Shown: one piece after another, positions 6,714 through 7,028 of the stretch | Layout: every line of letters starts with the position of its first letter | Numbering within the stretch: the first letter of the stretch is position 1 | Origin: Desulfotomaculum sp. | GTDB taxonomy: Bacteria > Bacillota > Desulfotomaculia > Desulfotomaculales > Nap2-2B | Direction: 5' to 3' | Length of the DNA: 7,028 nucleotides | Assembly (NCBI GenBank): GCA_003513005.1 | Contig: DOTD01000010.1 | Location: forward strand, 1 to 7,028 | Translations under genes and position numbers: made by a program | Notes under the pieces: model-generated | Database searches by the model: none | The model's input: the letters and a program-made list of their open reading frames with translations, nothing else | What the model was told of the DNA's origin: nothing

Positions 6714-6763
6714 ATTACTAAAAACCCTGTCCGGCATGATCTCCGGATAGGGTTTTTAGTAAT
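6714..6763. terminator. Strong bidirectional rho-independent terminator
   Basis: A 21-bp stem: ATTACTAAAAACCCT (6714-6728) pairs perfectly with 6749-6763, one G-T pair follows (6729/6748), then TCCGG (6730-6734) pairs with CCGGA (6743-6747), closing an 8-nt loop CATGATCT. A GC-rich core flanked by A5 and T5 works on both strands. On the - strand it lies 15 nt after a TAA at 6779-6781, the normal place for the end of a gene transcribed leftward from beyond 6781. No intact gene on either side needs it, so it is probably left from a lost neighbour. Confidence 0.85.
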
Positions 6764-6778
6764 CATTTGAACTCTTTC

Positions 6779-6841
6779 TTAAATAATAGGTAACTGCTCA
6801 GCCATCTGAAAAATAGTACTGGACTCAGCCCTGCTAATCAT
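6779..6841 (-). pseudogene. Possible 3' remnant of a minus-strand gene ending at the terminator
   Basis: The - strand reads MISRAESSTIFQMAEQLPII followed by TAA (6779-6781), then 15 nt and the terminator stem. The composition looks coding, and the stop-terminator geometry is that of a gene end. The frame closes with TGA just upstream (at about 6845-6847), next to the DUF4338 gene start on the other strand, as expected if an insertion or deletion removed the rest. I do not recognise the fragment. It could be chance, as it is only 20 codons. Confidence 0.35.
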
Positions 6842-6848
6842 GTATCAT
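6820..6848 (+). promoter_or_regulatory. Possible promoter of the DUF4338 gene, placing the start codon near +1
   Basis: TGGACT (6820-6825, 4 of 6 to TTGACA), a 17-bp spacer and TATCAT (6843-6848, 5 of 6 to TATAAT). Transcription would begin at about 6855, the A of the ATG, giving a leaderless message. This agrees with the lack of a ribosome site before that ATG. The match could be chance. Confidence 0.35.
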
Positions 6849-6854
6849 AAAGTT

Positions 6855-7028
6855 ATGATAACAGAAGCTGAATTCCGGGTAACCGAGATAACAGAAGACC
6901 ATATCCAATCAGTCAGGCAGTTGATTGCCCACAATCCCTCATGGAGCCGCAGCAGGCTGTCGAGGGAACTATGCCAACTGTGGAACTGGTGCTCTCCCGC
7001 CGGCTAGATGAAGGACATGGCCTGCCGG
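6855..7028 (+). pseudogene. DUF4338 (DruA-like) gene, 5' part, with in-frame TAG; cut by the window end
   Basis: Starting at ATG 6855 the frame reads MITEAEFRVTEITEDHIQ, then RQLIAHNPSWSRSRLSREL and LCQLWNWCSPAG, then TAG (7005-7007), then MKDMACR up to the window end. NPxWxRxxLSxxLCxxWxW followed by G-x-x-KDMACR is the N-terminal signature of DUF4338 proteins, often labelled DruA after the Druantia anti-phage system. In many genomes such genes are multicopy and behave like mobile elements, which is the more likely context here because no other Druantia gene is visible. The family usually has Gln/Arg/Pro near the TAG position, so CAG to TAG is a likely origin. Only 58 codons are visible, so truncation, readthrough or a split gene cannot be told apart. 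No good ribosome site precedes the ATG. Confidence 0.72.

Noticed and set aside
5176..7007. Stop-codon reassignment or readthrough to explain the two TAA codons and the TAG
   Set aside because: The intact operon uses TGA and TAA as normal stops, and the broken genes also carry frameshifts that recoding would not repair.
6855..7028. Druantia anti-phage system
   Set aside because: Only a DruA-like N-terminus with an internal stop is visible; no other Druantia component is present, and DUF4338 genes are common outside defence loci.

Overview
The window looks like chromosomal DNA of a low-to-mid GC Firmicute, probably of the Clostridia/Peptococcaceae type. The reasons are strong AGGAGG ribosome sites, a near-consensus sigma-A promoter, a YtrA-type GntR/ABC operon, DUF3160 and DUF1877 family genes, and a DUF4338 (DruA-like) gene at the right edge. 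The genus is inference; nothing in the sequence fixes it.

Left half (59-3477, + strand): an intact, tightly packed three-gene operon. A sigma-A-like promoter (59-87) is followed by a 23-bp dyad (99-121) that probably serves as the operator. Then come a 129-aa YtrA-family GntR repressor, a 299-aa ABC ATPase of the YtrB type and a 692-aa permease with about nine membrane helices and a large extracytoplasmic C-terminal domain. Neighbouring genes overlap by 8 and 26 nt. The layout is that of a self-regulated envelope-stress ABC transporter.

Middle and right (3558-6555, - strand): a convergent cluster of three genes, all broken. In transcription order they are a DUF1877 (YfbM-like) protein, a DUF3160 lipoprotein of about 700 aa, and an unrecognised protein of about 139 aa that starts on an ATGA overlap with the DUF3160 stop. 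Reading all frames together restores each gene. The lesions are three perfect or near-perfect tandem microduplications (10, 7 and 5 bp, one per gene), several one-base losses in A-runs, two in-frame TAA codons, and an apparent deletion that removed the end of the DUF1877 gene and the start of the lipoprotein gene. The + strand operon next door keeps its frame through A7 and T7 runs, so general sequencing error is a poor explanation; recent pseudogenisation fits better.

Right edge (6556-7028): an AT-rich gap with direct and inverted repeats, a strong bidirectional terminator hairpin (6714-6763), a possible 3' remnant of another - strand gene ending at that terminator, and the first 58 codons of a DUF4338/DruA-like gene carrying an in-frame TAG and cut by the window end.

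Positions 1-58 and 3478-3557 hold nothing I can name. No tRNA, rRNA or CRISPR array was seen.
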